A stretch of DNA of 60,297 nt from an uncultured Mycobacterium sp. (GTDB taxonomy: Bacteria; Actinomycetota; Actinomycetes; Mycobacteriales; Mycobacteriaceae): assembly GCA_900078375.1 (NCBI GenBank), contig FLQS01000037.1, positions 1 to 60,297 of the forward strand, read 5' to 3'. Below, in pieces: positions 43,715-52,269 of the stretch. Both the position numbers and the translations under genes were made by a program. Position 1 is the first letter of the stretch. Each line of letters begins with the position of its first letter. The notes under the pieces were generated by a model. The model ran no database searches, was not told the DNA's origin, and saw only the letters and a program-made list of their open reading frames with translations.

Positions 43715-44778
43715 GACCCCAGGTCGATCTTCTCGATCGGGTTGGAGCGTTCGAGCATGCCGTAGGTCTCCTCGCCGTCCCAGCGGTAGCGCACCCCGGC
43801 CTGTTGCAGGGCAGGGAAATTCGGGTTCTCCTTCTTCATCTCCCGCACCGAAAAGGTGTTGTCGTTGTGGTGGATGTCGTGGGTAGAAAACACCGTCTCG
43901 CCGTCGATACGCACGGTGCCCTCGGCCGTTTCCAGCACCACCGACACGTCTTCACCCAGATCCTGCAGCTTGGTCAGCCACGGTGCCTGCACGGCACGGG
44001 CCGGGATCAGGCCGCCGTCCCCGGTGAACAGATAGCCCTCGTTGAACGTCGGCTGTCCGTCCGGTCGCGGCGGATAGGCGATGTAGCCGAATGCTTTGCC
44101 GCTGGGAAACAATGCCGATTGCCATGCGTGGCCCCAGAATTCGGCAAGCTTGCGGACACCTTGCCGTCGGATCCGCAGTCCGCTGCCGGTGAAGTCCTGT
44201 GTCTGTCCACCGATGGTCACCGACCCGCGGGCCCGGAACAGCTGCTCGTAGCGGGGGCCACCCATCAGGTCGCCTTCGACGGACTTCTTGATCTGTTCGG
44301 CGGCGTCGCGTTGCAAGGCGCCCTGAATCCAGGGCGGCACCGCCATGGTCGCCTCGACAACGATGGCCACGTCGACCAGCGGTCCGCCGGTGCGGCCGGC
44401 GACCAGATCTGCCGACGATGTCTGGACCGCTTTGCCGTCATAGGTCATCGTCCACGTTTTGAACGGTTCCACGCAGCGAAAGGCCAATCCGCCCGCGCCT
44501 AGCACGGCGGGTTTGCCGTCGGGCCCCTGCGGGGGCAGCGACGCTCCGCCGTCCCGCAGCCGGTACACCCTGCCATCGGGGAACGCGATGTTGATTTGCA
44601 GCTCGTGGTTGTCCCAGTTCGCGGCAACCGCCTCGATTCCGATGCGGGGTAACCCGATTCGCCCTTGGTCGTCGAGGGTCCAGAAGCTCACCGAGTCACG
44701 CATCTCCGGGTTCTCCGGACGCTCGGCGAAAACGTATTCGCGCGACGGGTCGATCCCGCCGGTCAGGTCGGTCGGCAT
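43711..44778 (-). CDS. Conserved protein of unknown function in the SDR/sulfotransferase operon
   Basis: A 355-aa soluble protein without signal peptide. Notable segments: MRDSVSFWTLDDQGRIGLP, a central FRCVEPFKTWTMTYDGKAVQ, FRARGSVTIGGQTQDFTGSG, and IRRQGVRKLAEFWGHAWQSA. The shape resembles lipocalin-like AttH/DUF706x domains of hydrophobic-substrate catabolic clusters, but I do not recognise it with certainty. ATG 44778 follows AGGAG. It sits between sulfotransferase and SDR genes and is probably a substrate-handling protein. Confidence 0.82.
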   Translation of the reverse strand: MPTDLTGGIDPSREYVFAERPENPEMRDSVSFWTLDDQGRIGLPRIGIEAVAANWDNHELQINIAFPDGRVYRLRDGGASLPPQGPDGKPAVLGAGGLAFRCVEPFKTWTMTYDGKAVQTSSADLVAGRTGGPLVDVAIVVEATMAVPPWIQGALQRDAAEQIKKSVEGDLMGGPRYEQLFRARGSVTIGGQTQDFTGSGLRIRRQGVRKLAEFWGHAWQSALFPSGKAFGYIAYPPRPDGQPTFNEGYLFTGDGGLIPARAVQAPWLTKLQDLGEDVSVVLETAEGTVRIDGETVFSTHDIHHNDNTFSVREMKKENPNFPALQQAGVRYRWDGEETYGMLERSNPIEKIDLGS

Positions 44779-44786
44779 TTCAGCTC

Positions 44787-45914
44787 CTAGTGGCTTGTCC
44801 AGCGGTTGGCGTGTTCGACGTAGCGCGCGAAGCGGGGCCGAACCTGGCCGAAGTCGATGGCGAACGCTTTCGGATCGGCATGTGAGCTGGGTTCGCGTTC
44901 ACTGGCGGCCTCGTGCCACCAACTGCGCATGCGGCCCTCGAATTCGTCGGTCACCCGTGCGCCCAGCCAGGTGTACAAACCCGTGACCTCACCGATGGGG
45001 TCGTCCTGCATGGCCCGAAAGTCGATGTCGTAGAAGCGGTCTTCGGCGCCGCCCGTCCGGAACTGTAAGGCCCGATCCATGCCCAGCGACCAGTGTTCGA
45101 CGTTAAGCCGGCCGATATAGGGCCGGTCGATGTCGTCGGTGAACGTGCCGATGATGTCGGCGTACAGGTCGGCCACCGAGAGGATGACGTCGGTCGGGTC
45201 GCGGTGCGTCATCACATACTTGGCGTCGGGGAACACCGCGTCGACGGCGCCGAGCCACAGCACGTGCGACGGGCACTTGAGGCGCCACGCCCGGGCGGGT
45301 TCGCCCCATTGCAGCAGCTTCATCACCCGCCGCTGATAGTGCATCGTCGTTGTCAGATCGGCCTTTTCGATCAGCCAGGACGAGTAGGTCGGCACCTGGG
45401 CGAATGATTGGAACAGGTGCGACTTGAAATCCAGTGCCATCAGTTCATGGCATTCCATCGGTCCGTGGGTGTCGGCGGGCACGTGGTAACGCGTGCCGAT
45501 CATCTCGCCCTTGTCCGGCGGGACGCGGGGATCGACACCCACCACGGTCGACGGCGGCGGACACGGCTGCGACGACTCCCACCGCCGCAGATACCGGATG
45601 TCGGGGTCCTGGGCCAGCAGCATCGACAATGCGGTGGATCCTGTTCGGGGCAGACCCAATCCGATCAGCGGTGTGACGATGGGTGCGTCGTCGATCTCCG
45701 GATGGCGCCGGTACCAGTCCTCGACCTGCAGGCGCTGAGCCAGATATCCGGTGAGGCGGTGGTAGATGAACGCCTCGCCGCGGGCGTTGAGCCGGGCTTC
45801 GTCGGCAAGGGAGCCGAGCAGAATGGCAAGGCCCTCCTCGTACGAGTCCGCACCGAAGTCGGTCAGACCCGTTTGTTCAACGGCCTTGTCCTTGAGCTCG
45901 TCGACTCCTGTCAT
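44787..45914 (-). CDS. Sulfotransferase family protein
   Basis: A 375-aa PAPS-dependent sulfotransferase-like protein. 5'-phosphosulfate loop GLGLPRTGSTAL, acceptor-side THGPMECHELMAL, and the 3'-phosphate-binding region VFPDAKYVMTHRDPTDVILS. C-terminus WTSH. Eight bases precede the next gene and three follow the SDR stop, so it is within the operon. In mycobacteria such proteins modify lipids or foreign hydrophobic alcohols; the acceptor is unknown. Confidence 0.87.
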   Translation of the reverse strand: MTGVDELKDKAVEQTGLTDFGADSYEEGLAILLGSLADEARLNARGEAFIYHRLTGYLAQRLQVEDWYRRHPEIDDAPIVTPLIGLGLPRTGSTALSMLLAQDPDIRYLRRWESSQPCPPPSTVVGVDPRVPPDKGEMIGTRYHVPADTHGPMECHELMALDFKSHLFQSFAQVPTYSSWLIEKADLTTTMHYQRRVMKLLQWGEPARAWRLKCPSHVLWLGAVDAVFPDAKYVMTHRDPTDVILSVADLYADIIGTFTDDIDRPYIGRLNVEHWSLGMDRALQFRTGGAEDRFYDIDFRAMQDDPIGEVTGLYTWLGARVTDEFEGRMRSWWHEAASEREPSSHADPKAFAIDFGQVRPRFARYVEHANRWTSH

Positions 45915-45917
45915 CGC

Positions 45918-46793
45918 TCAGCCCATCCACTGGCCGCCGGCGACATCGATGGTCTGCCCGCACAAGTAGTCGGCGGCCTCAGATGCCAGGAACGCCACCA
46001 TGTTCGCCGCTTCCTCGGGCAGTGATGCCCGGCCGAGCTGCACCTGCGTCGTGATCGCTTCCAAGATGGCGCCGCGGCCAGCCCGGTGCTGGTCATTCTT
46101 GGGCTCGAGCAGGTACTCCATCATCTCGGGCTTGATCATGATGCCGGGCGCCACCCCAAGAACGTTGACGCCACGGGGCGCCATCTCATGGGCGAGGTTG
46201 CGGGTGAAGCCGATGACGCCGGCCTTGCAGGCGTTGTAGACGACCAGGCCGCGCTGCTGGATGCGGCCGCCGACCGAGCCGATGTTGATGATCTTGCCGG
46301 AGCCTTGCGGCAGCAGGAATTCCAAAGCGGCATGGGCGCCGTACATCATCATTGTCAGGCTGCCCAGCACGGTGTGATCGATATCGGCCTTGGTGTGCTT
46401 CTCGAACGGTCCGCCGACCACCATCACGGGGTTGTTCACCATGATGTCCAGGCCGCCCAGCTCCCCGTGCGCGACGCGGACGGCCTCGTGAACCTGATCC
46501 CAGTCGGACATGTCGGCCTTCACCGGGAAAGCGTTCACGCCCCAGCGCTGCTCGATCTCCTTGGCTCGGCGTTCCACTTTTTCGAAGGTGCGCCCGATCA
46601 GGGCCACGTCCGCTCCGAGACCGGCCAGGCGGTTGGCGATCGCTTGACCCAGTCCGTCCCCGCCGGCACCGGTCACGAAGGCCTTCTTGCCGGTGAGGTC
46701 CATCAACTCGGTGACGCGCTTGTCGATGATGTGGTGCGGCAGTCTGTCGAGATTCAACGCCGAGATGGCCGCAGCATCGTCCTGAACCGTCAT
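45918..46793 (-). CDS. SDR oxidoreductase, first gene of the operon
   Basis: A 291-aa SDR with an N-terminal extension (DDAAAISALNLDRLPHHIID), cofactor site AFVTGAGGDGLGQAIANRL, and active-site Ser (NIGSVGG) and Tyr-x3-Lys (YNACKAGV). ATG 46793 has GGAGAG at good distance, preferred over 46811. It faces a LysR gene across about 120 bp, which implies control by that regulator. Confidence 0.88.
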   Translation of the reverse strand: MTVQDDAAAISALNLDRLPHHIIDKRVTELMDLTGKKAFVTGAGGDGLGQAIANRLAGLGADVALIGRTFEKVERRAKEIEQRWGVNAFPVKADMSDWDQVHEAVRVAHGELGGLDIMVNNPVMVVGGPFEKHTKADIDHTVLGSLTMMMYGAHAALEFLLPQGSGKIINIGSVGGRIQQRGLVVYNACKAGVIGFTRNLAHEMAPRGVNVLGVAPGIMIKPEMMEYLLEPKNDQHRAGRGAILEAITTQVQLGRASLPEEAANMVAFLASEAADYLCGQTIDVAGGQWMG

Positions 46794-46851
46794 TGGCTCT
46801 CCTTTCACCATGCCTACGACTGCCGACGATAGGGGCGGCGGAGCCCGGGGA

Positions 46852-46886
46852 GGTAATACCGATTGCGGGGTTCAGTCATGCCGATT
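46852..46886. promoter_or_regulatory. Possible LysR-type operator in the divergent promoter
   Basis: The region has the 9-bp palindrome GGTAATACC (46852-46860) and two direct CCGATT copies exactly 22 bp apart (46859-46864, 46881-46886), the same face of the helix. This spacing would suit a LysR-type tetramer, but no classical T-N11-A element is clear. Confidence 0.3.
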
Positions 46887-46914
46887 CTCGATGGCTGGTA
46901 TATCTCTGTTCACG

Positions 46915-47868
46915 ATGGACACGCATCGGCTGAAGTACTTCCTGCGGATCGCCGAAGAGGGATCGATCACGCGCGCGGCGGGCGTGCTGGGCATTGCCCA
47001 GCCCGCCCTGAGCCGACAACTCCAACTGCTGGAAGACGATCTCGGCATAGCTCTGTTCCGCCGGACGCGCCGCGGAGTGGAGCTCACCGAGGCGGGCGAA
47101 CGACTGCGCGCGTCGACGGCCGGTCCGCTGCGGCAGCTGGAGCTGGCGGTGCAGTACGCCGGGTCTCCGGTCGCGCGACTCAATCGCAACATGCTGCTGG
47201 GCCTGCTGGAGACCTCGGTCGCCGTTCTTGCCGCGCCGCTGCTCGGTAGCTTGACCGCTGTCTTCCCAGACGCGACCTTCTCGGTGGCGACCGGCAGCAC
47301 CGAGCAACTGGTCGAGGCGATGCTCAAGGGCGTCGTGGATGTCGCGGTGATCAACCCGGTGCCCGACGAGCGGGTGTTCTACCGCGAACTGCTGGCAGAG
47401 GATCTGGTGTTAGTGGGCGGACCGGAGTCGGATCTCGATCCTCAGCCGATCCCGTTTATCGACGCCGTCGCACTACCGTTGGTGATTCCGCGGTCGTCGG
47501 CGGGGATCGGCACCCTGCTTCAGAATGCGGCGCTGCGGGCGAAAGTCACTGTCAGCCACCGCACTACCAGTGATTCGCTGTCGGTGATGCTCAGTCTTGT
47601 CGAGGCCGGTCTGGTGTACGCGATGCTGCCACTGTCGGCCTGTCGCCGCGAAATCGACGAGGGCCGGCTGCGTTTCACCCGGATCTGCGAACCCATCTTG
47701 ACCCAACGCATCGGTGTCGCCGCAACGTCTCAGCTGGACCTGCCACGTGAGGTCATGGTGAAAGTCGGGACGACCATCCGCGACGAGGTGGCCGCCCTGG
47801 TCAAATCCGGGCGCTGGCCAGCCGAATTCATAGCAGCGGGTAGCTGGAATCCGACCTTGAGCGACTAA
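46915..47868 (+). CDS. LysR-family transcriptional regulator
   Basis: A 317-aa LysR-type regulator: N-terminal winged helix-turn-helix (MDTHRLKYFLRIAEEGSITR, QPALSRQLQLLEDDLG) and a C-terminal periplasmic-binding-fold ligand domain. The start at 46915 matches the family (MDT-R-FL). No strong ribosome site precedes it; ATG 46891 is an alternative. It is divergent from the SDR/sulfotransferase operon, its most likely target. Confidence 0.88.
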   Translation: MDTHRLKYFLRIAEEGSITRAAGVLGIAQPALSRQLQLLEDDLGIALFRRTRRGVELTEAGERLRASTAGPLRQLELAVQYAGSPVARLNRNMLLGLLETSVAVLAAPLLGSLTAVFPDATFSVATGSTEQLVEAMLKGVVDVAVINPVPDERVFYRELLAEDLVLVGGPESDLDPQPIPFIDAVALPLVIPRSSAGIGTLLQNAALRAKVTVSHRTTSDSLSVMLSLVEAGLVYAMLPLSACRREIDEGRLRFTRICEPILTQRIGVAATSQLDLPREVMVKVGTTIRDEVAALVKSGRWPAEFIAAGSWNPTLSD

Positions 47869-47896
47869 AGTGTTGCGGCACAGTCGGTTACCGCGA

Positions 47897-48874
47897 TCAG
47901 CGGCCGATCATCTGCATCTGCGCTTCGTTGTGGTGCTCGCCCGACGCGGGAGTGAGGTTGTCGAGCTTGGCGACCTGTGCGGCGGTGAGCTCGACGGCGT
48001 CCGCGCCGACGTTCTCCTCCAGCCGGGAAACGCGCTTCGTGCCGGGGATCGGCGCGATGTCGTCACCCTTGGTGAGCAGCCAGGCGATCGCAACCTGTGC
48101 GGGCGTGGCACCGACCTCGGTGGCGATCGCCGCCACCTCGTCCGCAATCGCCAGGTTTCGCTCGAAGTTCTCACCGGTGAAGCGCGGGTTGGTGGCCCGG
48201 AAGTCGTCCTTGGCGAACTGGTCAGTCGACCGGATCGCGCCGGTCAGGAAGCCCTTACCGAGCGGCGAGTACGGCACGAACCCGATGCCGAGTTCACGCA
48301 GCAGCGGCAGCGTCTCGGGTTCGGGGTCGCGCGTCCACAGTGAGTACTCCGATTGCAGTGCGGTGATGGGGTGAACGGCGTTGGCGCGCCGGATCGTTGC
48401 CGTTCCCGCTTCGGAGAGCCCGATGTGGCGGATCTTGCCCTCGGTCACCAGATCGGCGAGGGCGCCTACGGTGTCCTCGATGGGTGTGTTCGGATCCACC
48501 CGGTGCTGGTAATACAGGTCAATGCGGTCGGTGTCGAGTCGTTTCAACGAACCTTCGACCGCGATCCGGATATTGGCCGGGCTACTGTCGAGGTTCCCCG
48601 GGCCTGCCCCGGTGTGGGAGATCATGCCGAATTTGGTTGCCAGCACAACGTCGTCGCGCCGCCCCTTGAGCGCGCGCCCGACGAGTTCTTCGTTGATGTA
48701 CGGGCCGTAGATTTCGGCGGTGTCGATCAGCGTTACCCCGAGATCGATCGCGCGGTGAATGGTGCGGATGGACTCGGCGTCGTCACTGCCGGCGCCGGTG
48801 AAGGCGAACGACATGCCCATCGCCCCGAGGCCGATGCGGGCAACGTCGAGGTCGCGCAGGTGAACGTGCTTCAT
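47897..48874 (-). CDS. Aldo/keto reductase
   Basis: A 325-aa AKR with catalytic tetrad Asp51, Tyr56, Lys81 and His124 (LIDTAEIYG; VVLATKFG; LYYQHRVD). C-terminal NADPH motif PIPGTKRVSRLEEN. It follows the zinc alcohol dehydrogenase gene by 16 bp on the same strand, so the two are an operon. Substrate unknown; likely aldehyde or ketone reduction. Confidence 0.92.
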   Translation of the reverse strand: MKHVHLRDLDVARIGLGAMGMSFAFTGAGSDDAESIRTIHRAIDLGVTLIDTAEIYGPYINEELVGRALKGRRDDVVLATKFGMISHTGAGPGNLDSSPANIRIAVEGSLKRLDTDRIDLYYQHRVDPNTPIEDTVGALADLVTEGKIRHIGLSEAGTATIRRANAVHPITALQSEYSLWTRDPEPETLPLLRELGIGFVPYSPLGKGFLTGAIRSTDQFAKDDFRATNPRFTGENFERNLAIADEVAAIATEVGATPAQVAIAWLLTKGDDIAPIPGTKRVSRLEENVGADAVELTAAQVAKLDNLTPASGEHHNEAQMQMIGR

Positions 48875-48890
48875 GGGGAATACTCCTAAT

Positions 48891-49925
48891 CTAGGGTTGG
48901 ATAAGGACTTTGAGGGCTGTGCGATCGGCCATGGCGCGATAGCCGTCGGGTGTCTCGTCGAGACCGATCGTGCGGTCGAAGACCCGGCCGGGTTCGACGG
49001 CGCCGTCGAGGATGTCGGGCATGAGTTCCTCGATGTAGGCGCGCGCGGGTGCGGCTCCCCCGGTCAGCGTGATGTTGCGCATCATCGTGTCGAATCCCAT
49101 TGGCACCTGGCGGTATTGGGATACGCCAAGGCGACTGACGAAGCCGCCGTCGCGGACGGCGGCAACAGCGGTGACCAATGACTGCTCAGTCCCGACGCAT
49201 TCGATGACGGCATGGGTGCCGTCACCGCCGGTGAGTTCGCGAATCTTCGCCACGGCCTCGTCGCCGCGTTCGGCAACGACGTCGGTCGCGCCGAAGTCGC
49301 GACCCAGATCGGTGCGGTCGGTGTGGCGGCCATTCAGAATGATCTGTTCGGCGCCGAGCCGCTTGGCGGCCAGCACCGCGCACAATCCGACCGCGCCGTC
49401 TCCGATGACAGTCACCGACGATCCCGGCCGCACGCGAGCGGTCACCACACCGTGGTGACCGGTACAGAACACGTCGGACAACGTCAGCAGCGACGGCATC
49501 AGTGCCGAATCCTCCGCGACCGGCAGTTTGACGAGCGTGCCCTGCGCCTGCGGGACACGGACGGCTTCGCCCTGCCCGGCATCGACGCCGCGGGCACCCC
49601 AGCCGCCGCCGTGGCGACAGGAGGTCTGCAGGCCCTCCTGACAGAAGTCACAGGTGTTGTCGGCCCAGACGAACGGTGCGACGACCAGATCGCCGCGCTG
49701 GAAGCCGGTGACCTCGGCGCCGACGTCCTCGACGATGCCGATGAACTCGTGGCCCATCCGGCGGCCGCCATCCTTGTGCGGCATGGATTGGTAAGGCCAC
49801 AGGTCGCTGCCGCAGATGCACGCGCTGGTGACCCGCACGATGGCATCGGTGGGGTTCTTCAGGACGGGGTCGGGCACGTTTTCGACGCGCACGTCGCCGG
49901 CTTCGTACATCACGGTTGCTCGCAT
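48891..49925 (-). CDS. Zinc-dependent alcohol dehydrogenase
   Basis: A 344-aa medium-chain dehydrogenase. Catalytic zinc site Cys38, His59 and Glu60 (CICGSDL; GHEFIG), structural Cys region TCDFCQEGLQTSC, and nucleotide site VIGDGAVGLCAVLAAKRLG. I chose ATG 49925 because the family starts there (MRATVMYEAGDVRVE). It faces an XRE-type regulator and is co-transcribed with the AKR. Confidence 0.9.
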   Translation of the reverse strand: MRATVMYEAGDVRVENVPDPVLKNPTDAIVRVTSACICGSDLWPYQSMPHKDGGRRMGHEFIGIVEDVGAEVTGFQRGDLVVAPFVWADNTCDFCQEGLQTSCRHGGGWGARGVDAGQGEAVRVPQAQGTLVKLPVAEDSALMPSLLTLSDVFCTGHHGVVTARVRPGSSVTVIGDGAVGLCAVLAAKRLGAEQIILNGRHTDRTDLGRDFGATDVVAERGDEAVAKIRELTGGDGTHAVIECVGTEQSLVTAVAAVRDGGFVSRLGVSQYRQVPMGFDTMMRNITLTGGAAPARAYIEELMPDILDGAVEPGRVFDRTIGLDETPDGYRAMADRTALKVLIQP

Positions 49926-49975
49926 GCTTTCGACACTAGGTCGCCTGCCGGTGGCCCGGACAGGGATGGTCATTC

Positions 49976-49996
49976 GGGGTATCAGCAGTACTCCCC
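49976..49996. promoter_or_regulatory. Imperfect inverted repeat in the adh / XRE-regulator promoter
   Basis: GGGGTA-N7-TACTCCCC, interrupted by one unpaired base, lies between the divergent alcohol dehydrogenase and XRE/MmyB regulator genes. Position and symmetry suggest an operator, without other proof. Confidence 0.3.
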
Positions 49997-50027
49997 ACCT
50001 TCGGCCGAGCGCATCTACCGTGAAGGC

Positions 50028-50918
50028 ATGGGCACGGTCGACATGCGTCGCGAGGTGCGCGAGTTCTTGAGCTCGCGCCGTGCCCGCATCAGCCCAGAGC
50101 AGGCGGGTTTACCCGCCTACGGCGGCAATCGGCGCGTCAAGGGATTGCGGCGCGAAGAGGTGGCATTGCTTGCCGGCGTGTCGATCGACTACTACATCCG
50201 CATGGAGCGCGGCAATCTCGCCGGCGCCTCGGACGGCGTGCTCGATTCACTGGCCTCGGCGCTGCAACTCGACGAGGCCGAGCGAGAGCATCTGTTCGCG
50301 CTCGCCCGCGAGTCGGGCCCACCCAGCAGGCGGCGTAAACCCAAAGCCGCGGCCAATGTGCGCCCGGTACTGCAGCAGGTCCTCGATGCCATCACCGACG
50401 CGCCTGCCTGGATTCGCAACGGCCGCCATGACGTGCTTGCGATGAATCAGTTGGCCCGCGCTCTGTACGCACCGGTGCTGGCAGATCCGCGCCGGCCCGC
50501 CAACACCACCCGCTTCGTGTACCTGGATCCGGCGGCCAAGGAGTTCTTCGTCGACTACGACCAGGTCGTCCGCGATGCCGCCGCGATGCTCCGGATGGAG
50601 GCCGGCCGCAATCCTCACGACCAGGACCTCATCGCCCTGGTCGGCGAATTATCGACGCGCAGTGAGCTTTTCCGCCAGCACTGGGCGTCGCAGGACGTAC
50701 GCTTCCACCGGTCGGGCCGCAAACGGCTGCGCCACCCGGTGGTTGGGCAGCTGGACCTGGATTTCGAGGCGATGGAATTGCCTTCCGAGCCGGGCCTGCA
50801 GCTGAACATCTACACCGCCGCAGCGGGCACCCCGACCGCCGACGGGCTCACACTGCTCGCCTCGTGGGCGGTCAGCCAGGAGGATTTGCCGTCGGAGCGC
50901 GCGACTCCGTCCCGCTGA
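50028..50918 (+). CDS. XRE-family regulator with MmyB-like ligand domain
   Basis: A 296-aa regulator. N-terminal helix-turn-helix (RVKGLRREEVALLAGVSIDY, YIRMERGNL) and a C-terminal MmyB-like domain (PAWIRNGRHDVLAMNQLARAL, VGQLDLDFEAMELPSEPGL) proposed to bind fatty acids in the family. ATG 50028 chosen; ATG 50043 possible. Divergent from the alcohol dehydrogenase/AKR pair, its likely target. Confidence 0.9.
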   Translation: MGTVDMRREVREFLSSRRARISPEQAGLPAYGGNRRVKGLRREEVALLAGVSIDYYIRMERGNLAGASDGVLDSLASALQLDEAEREHLFALARESGPPSRRRKPKAAANVRPVLQQVLDAITDAPAWIRNGRHDVLAMNQLARALYAPVLADPRRPANTTRFVYLDPAAKEFFVDYDQVVRDAAAMLRMEAGRNPHDQDLIALVGELSTRSELFRQHWASQDVRFHRSGRKRLRHPVVGQLDLDFEAMELPSEPGLQLNIYTAAAGTPTADGLTLLASWAVSQEDLPSERATPSR

Positions 50919-50981
50919 CGCAATGTTCCCGGCCTTAGGCATGCACGACACTCCGAAACCGCCATCTGTCCGGGCATGCTC

Positions 50982-51560
50982 CTACGCATCGAGTGGGTTC
51001 GCCCTGATACGCGCGGCGCCCCCGCTCGCAATGGCAGCCGCCGCAGCGCCGGCGGGTTTGCGTCTCGCTTGATCCTCGAAGCACGCCAGAAACTCTTCGC
51101 CGAATCCCAGTCGGGGATATTGGGCGAGCACGTCGCCCCGAACGCCCGGCGCGAACTCGTCTGGCCGCCGCCCGGCGACATCCCAGGCGGTGGCGACCTG
51201 CAGCATGTGCGACTCGGGATCGACAGCCGCAGCGACGTCGTCGCGCATGTGCAACACGATGATCTCCTCGGCTCGAGCGGCCCGATCAGAAGGCCAGCCG
51301 GCCGCGACCCCGAACAACCAGGCCAGGTCGCCGCCCGCTTCCTCGAAGGCCACTCGGTGGCTGTCGAACGGGTCGGTGAGCGCGACGTCGTGCAGCATCG
51401 CCGATACGAAATAGAGCTCGTCGTCGAAGGTGATGCCATGTGCGGCGGCATAACTCGCGCCCCATAGATACGACCGTGCGCAATGGTTGAACAACGCGGG
51501 CGAGTAGAACCGCGTCGCCACGGAGACTGCGGCCGCGGCCGCAGGTGTTGAGGGAGGCAT
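50982..51560 (-). CDS. HD-domain hydrolase-like protein
   Basis: A 192-aa protein with an HD-type metal site: NHCARSYLWG followed by FVSAMLHDVALTD. The arrangement resembles cyanamide hydratase-like HD proteins. ATG 51560 follows GGGGGAG; the longer frame to 51731 has no homology. It lies 26 bp after the remains of the mpaB-like gene and may once have been its operon partner. Confidence 0.85.
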   Translation of the reverse strand: MPPSTPAAAAAVSVATRFYSPALFNHCARSYLWGASYAAAHGITFDDELYFVSAMLHDVALTDPFDSHRVAFEEAGGDLAWLFGVAAGWPSDRAARAEEIIVLHMRDDVAAAVDPESHMLQVATAWDVAGRRPDEFAPGVRGDVLAQYPRLGFGEEFLACFEDQARRKPAGAAAAAIASGGAARIRANPLDA

Positions 51561-51586
51561 GAGTCCACATTCTCCCCCGAGAAGAC

Positions 51587-52054
51587 CTACGTCGGTAGGT
51601 GGTAGGAGAACGACTTCTGTTGGCGCTGCTTCAATTTCTCCAGGACGCCGAGCTTGTCGCGAAGGCGTGGATCCAGCAGCCCGACGATCGACAAGTAGTT
51701 CAGCCGAAGCGCGGGCTTGAGCGACCGTCACACCAGTGCAGCCACCGGCTTCGGGACCGACGGCGGCATCGGCACGCGGAGCAGCCGAACCCCCGGGTTC
51801 AAAGCGCTGATCTGCCTACCGGTTTCGGCGCTCTTCATGGTGATCGGCTTGTGCAGGTCACGAACCCGGTCACCTTCGGCGGTGGCCTCGATGCCGCCGT
51901 AGGTCCAGCGCAGCACCGAGTCGACGGACCGGATAGCGCGGGCACCCGGGTCACCGTGGAACGCAGCCGAGTATTTGCCGATGACCTCGGCGATGCCCGG
52001 GTGCATGGCCTGCATCATGAACGCGGCGCCCTCGAGGATGAGGACTGACCTGAC
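51587..52054 (-). pseudogene. DUF2236/MpaB-like oxygenase remnant with N-terminal loss and internal deletion
   Basis: The frame 52054-51794 reads VRSVLILEGAAFMMQAMHPG, YSAAFHGDPGARAIRSVDSV, LRWTYGGIEATAEGDRVRDL and ISALNP: the N-terminal half of an MpaB/DUF2236 oxygenase, missing its first residues. A second frame continues downstream as SLKPALRLNYLSIVGLLDPR, then KLGVLEKLKQRQQKSF, and stops at 51587, which looks like the proper C-terminus. The residues between are lost and the frame shifted. Confidence 0.72.
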
Positions 52055-52057
52055 TAG

Positions 52058-52255
52058 GTGATCTGCTCCGAGGCGTGTTTGCGCAGCAACAACGCACACT
52101 ACCGAAGCGAGCTGAGCACGAGCGCGTTGGCCTGGTTGTTCTTCAACATGGCCGTGGCGACGACCCTGCGCTACGTCGAATCCGACGATCCCATTCGACT
52201 CGACGAACTCCGGGCCGGGCTGAAATTCGCGTCGGCCGGACTGCTGGCCGGTGGG
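52058..52255 (+). pseudogene. C-terminal fragment of a TetR-family regulator
   Basis: The frame reads LRSNNAHYRSELSTSALAWL, FFNMAVATTLRYVESDDPI and RLDELRAGLKFASAGLLAG, which looks like the ligand domain end of a TetR protein; no helix-turn-helix is present. A TAG lies immediately before it in frame. It abuts the mpaB-like remnant tail to tail-less head, with no intergenic region between. The TetR call is from general appearance. Confidence 0.55.
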
Positions 52256-52269
52256 CGAGTAGCCACAAC

